Shown: positions 6,916 to 7,203 of the stretch, piece after piece
Layout: every line of letters starts with the position of its first letter
Numbering within the stretch: position 1 is the first letter of the stretch
Assembly: GCA_050733935.1 (NCBI GenBank)
Contig: JBOHUC010000028.1
Coordinates: 1 to 7,203, forward strand
DNA: 7,203 nucleotides
From: JBOHUC01 sp050733935
GTDB taxonomy: Bacteria > Eisenbacteria > RBG-16-71-46 > DASYSL01
Direction: 5' to 3'
Notes under the pieces: generated by a model
Database searches by the model: none
Told to the model about the DNA's origin: nothing
The model's input: the letters and a program-made list of their open reading frames with translations, nothing else
Translations under genes and position numbers: made by a program

Positions 6916-6944
6916 AGCATACCCGCCGCCTGCGGGGCGGTCAA
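6916..6944 (-). promoter_or_regulatory. Housekeeping-type promoter of the ECF sigma gene
   Basis: On the - strand TTGACC (6944-6939) and TATGCT (6921-6916) are separated by exactly 17 bases. They match the -35 consensus at 5 of 6 bases and the -10 at 4 of 6. The predicted start near 6909 gives a leader of about 47 bases that carries the GGAGAG ribosome site. An inverted repeat, CCGCC-N5-GGCGG (6940-6926), lies mostly within the spacer and could be an operator, though in GC-rich DNA such repeats arise often. No GGAAC-type ECF -35 was seen, so autoregulation is not evident. Confidence 0.55.
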
Positions 6945-6956
6945 ACCGCGGGGCGA

Positions 6957-7202
6957 TCAAGCCGGCCCGTTTCCCGCGACGCATTCGCCCCCGCGCCACG
7001 TCGAAGCGATGCGCGCCTCACGGAGCCGCGACGGCGGAATCGACCACGGATCGTCGTCCCACACGACGAAGTCCGCGAGCGCCCCTGGGACGAAACGTCC
7101 CAGGTGCGCCTCGTCGCGCGCCGCCCACGCCGCTCCGCGCGTGGACGCCGCGAACGCCTGATCGAGCGTGAGCGCGCGTCGCGATCCGTCCGCCGTCCCG
7201 CC
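6957..7202 (-). CDS. Amidohydrolase family protein, C-terminal end (5' part outside window)
   Basis: An open frame enters from the right edge and ends with TGA at 6959-6957, giving the last 81 residues. The sequence contains TLDQAFAASTRGAAWAARDE, then GRFVPGALADFVVWDDDP, then a closing RIASTWRGGECV. This order is the standard C-terminal end of metal-dependent amidohydrolases, especially the YtcJ-like (Amidohydro_3) group: the helix with the AST..A motif, the G.(L/F).PG..ADFVV(W/L)D.DP strand pair that folds back to the small beta-sandwich, and the final (V)..T...G..V strand. The metal-binding residues would lie upstream and cannot be seen, so substrate and activity are unknown. It is on the same strand as the sigma gene and ends 94 bases before it, but the promoter between them suggests separate transcription. 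Confidence 0.8.
   Translation of the reverse strand, partial: GGTADGSRRALTLDQAFAASTRGAAWAARDEAHLGRFVPGALADFVVWDDDPWSIPPSRLREARIASTWRGGECVAGNGPA
7084..7104. repeat. Perfect 9-bp inverted repeat inside the amidohydrolase gene
   Basis: CCTGGGACG (7084-7092) and CGTCCCAGG (7096-7104) are perfect reverse complements around a 3-base AAA loop. The segment encodes LGRFVPG of the amidohydrolase, a conserved turn of the family, so the symmetry may be a codon-choice accident. No T-run follows on either strand, so it is not a standard terminator. Confidence 0.6.
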
Positions 7203-7203
7203 C

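Noticed and set aside
5898..6944. 348-residue - strand frame around the sigma gene
   Set aside because: It is an alternative frame of the sigma gene and the antisense of uppP; the 211-residue sigma factor accounts for the coding signal.
6922..6945. GC-rich inverted repeat as a terminator for the amidohydrolase
   Set aside because: No T-run follows it on the - strand, and it coincides with well-spaced promoter boxes.
5843..7171. 442-residue + strand frame crossing uppP, the sigma gene and the gap
   Set aside because: It crosses three supported features in the wrong frame and its product is low-complexity and arginine-rich.

Overview
The window is a densely packed, high-GC bacterial chromosomal segment of housekeeping character. 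GC is roughly two thirds or more by eye, and third codon positions are almost always G or C. The largest gap between genes is about 95 bases. I see no tRNA, rRNA, CRISPR array, insertion sequence, phage gene or integration scar. The set tldD/tldE, murJ, uppP and an ECF sigma factor points to a diderm, peptidoglycan-making bacterium. Codon style and compactness recall high-GC environmental lineages such as Eisenbacteria-, Gemmatimonadota- or Myxococcota-like genomes, but this placement is a guess. The long shadow frames on both strands are a by-product of the GC-rich codon bias.

Left block (1-3771, + strand): the 3' part of tldD (its 5' end lies outside the window), then tldE/pmbA, then a polytopic membrane protein that looks like a divergent Ca2+/cation antiporter. 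The three genes are 12-13 bases apart and probably form one operon. TldD and TldE form a heterodimeric zinc protease. The antiporter-like gene is the least expected member.

Middle block (3776-6203): murJ (- strand), the lipid II flippase, and uppP (+ strand), the undecaprenyl-diphosphate phosphatase, diverge from one point. Their first in-frame ATGs overlap in a single CATG. Both proteins serve the undecaprenyl lipid carrier cycle of cell-wall synthesis. A promoter-like sequence for uppP places the predicted transcript start at or next to its ATG, suggesting a leaderless mRNA. It also argues that murJ may start at a GTG 45 bases further in.

Right block (6227-7203, - strand): an ECF-type sigma factor with no anti-sigma gene downstream, preceded by a good housekeeping-type promoter. 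Upstream of that lies the last ~81 codons of an amidohydrolase whose 5' part lies outside the window.

I did not find a convincing undescribed system. The points most worth a second look are the antiporter-like gene in the tldD/tldE operon, the murJ/uppP divergent start with a probable leaderless transcript, and the apparently orphan ECF sigma factor.
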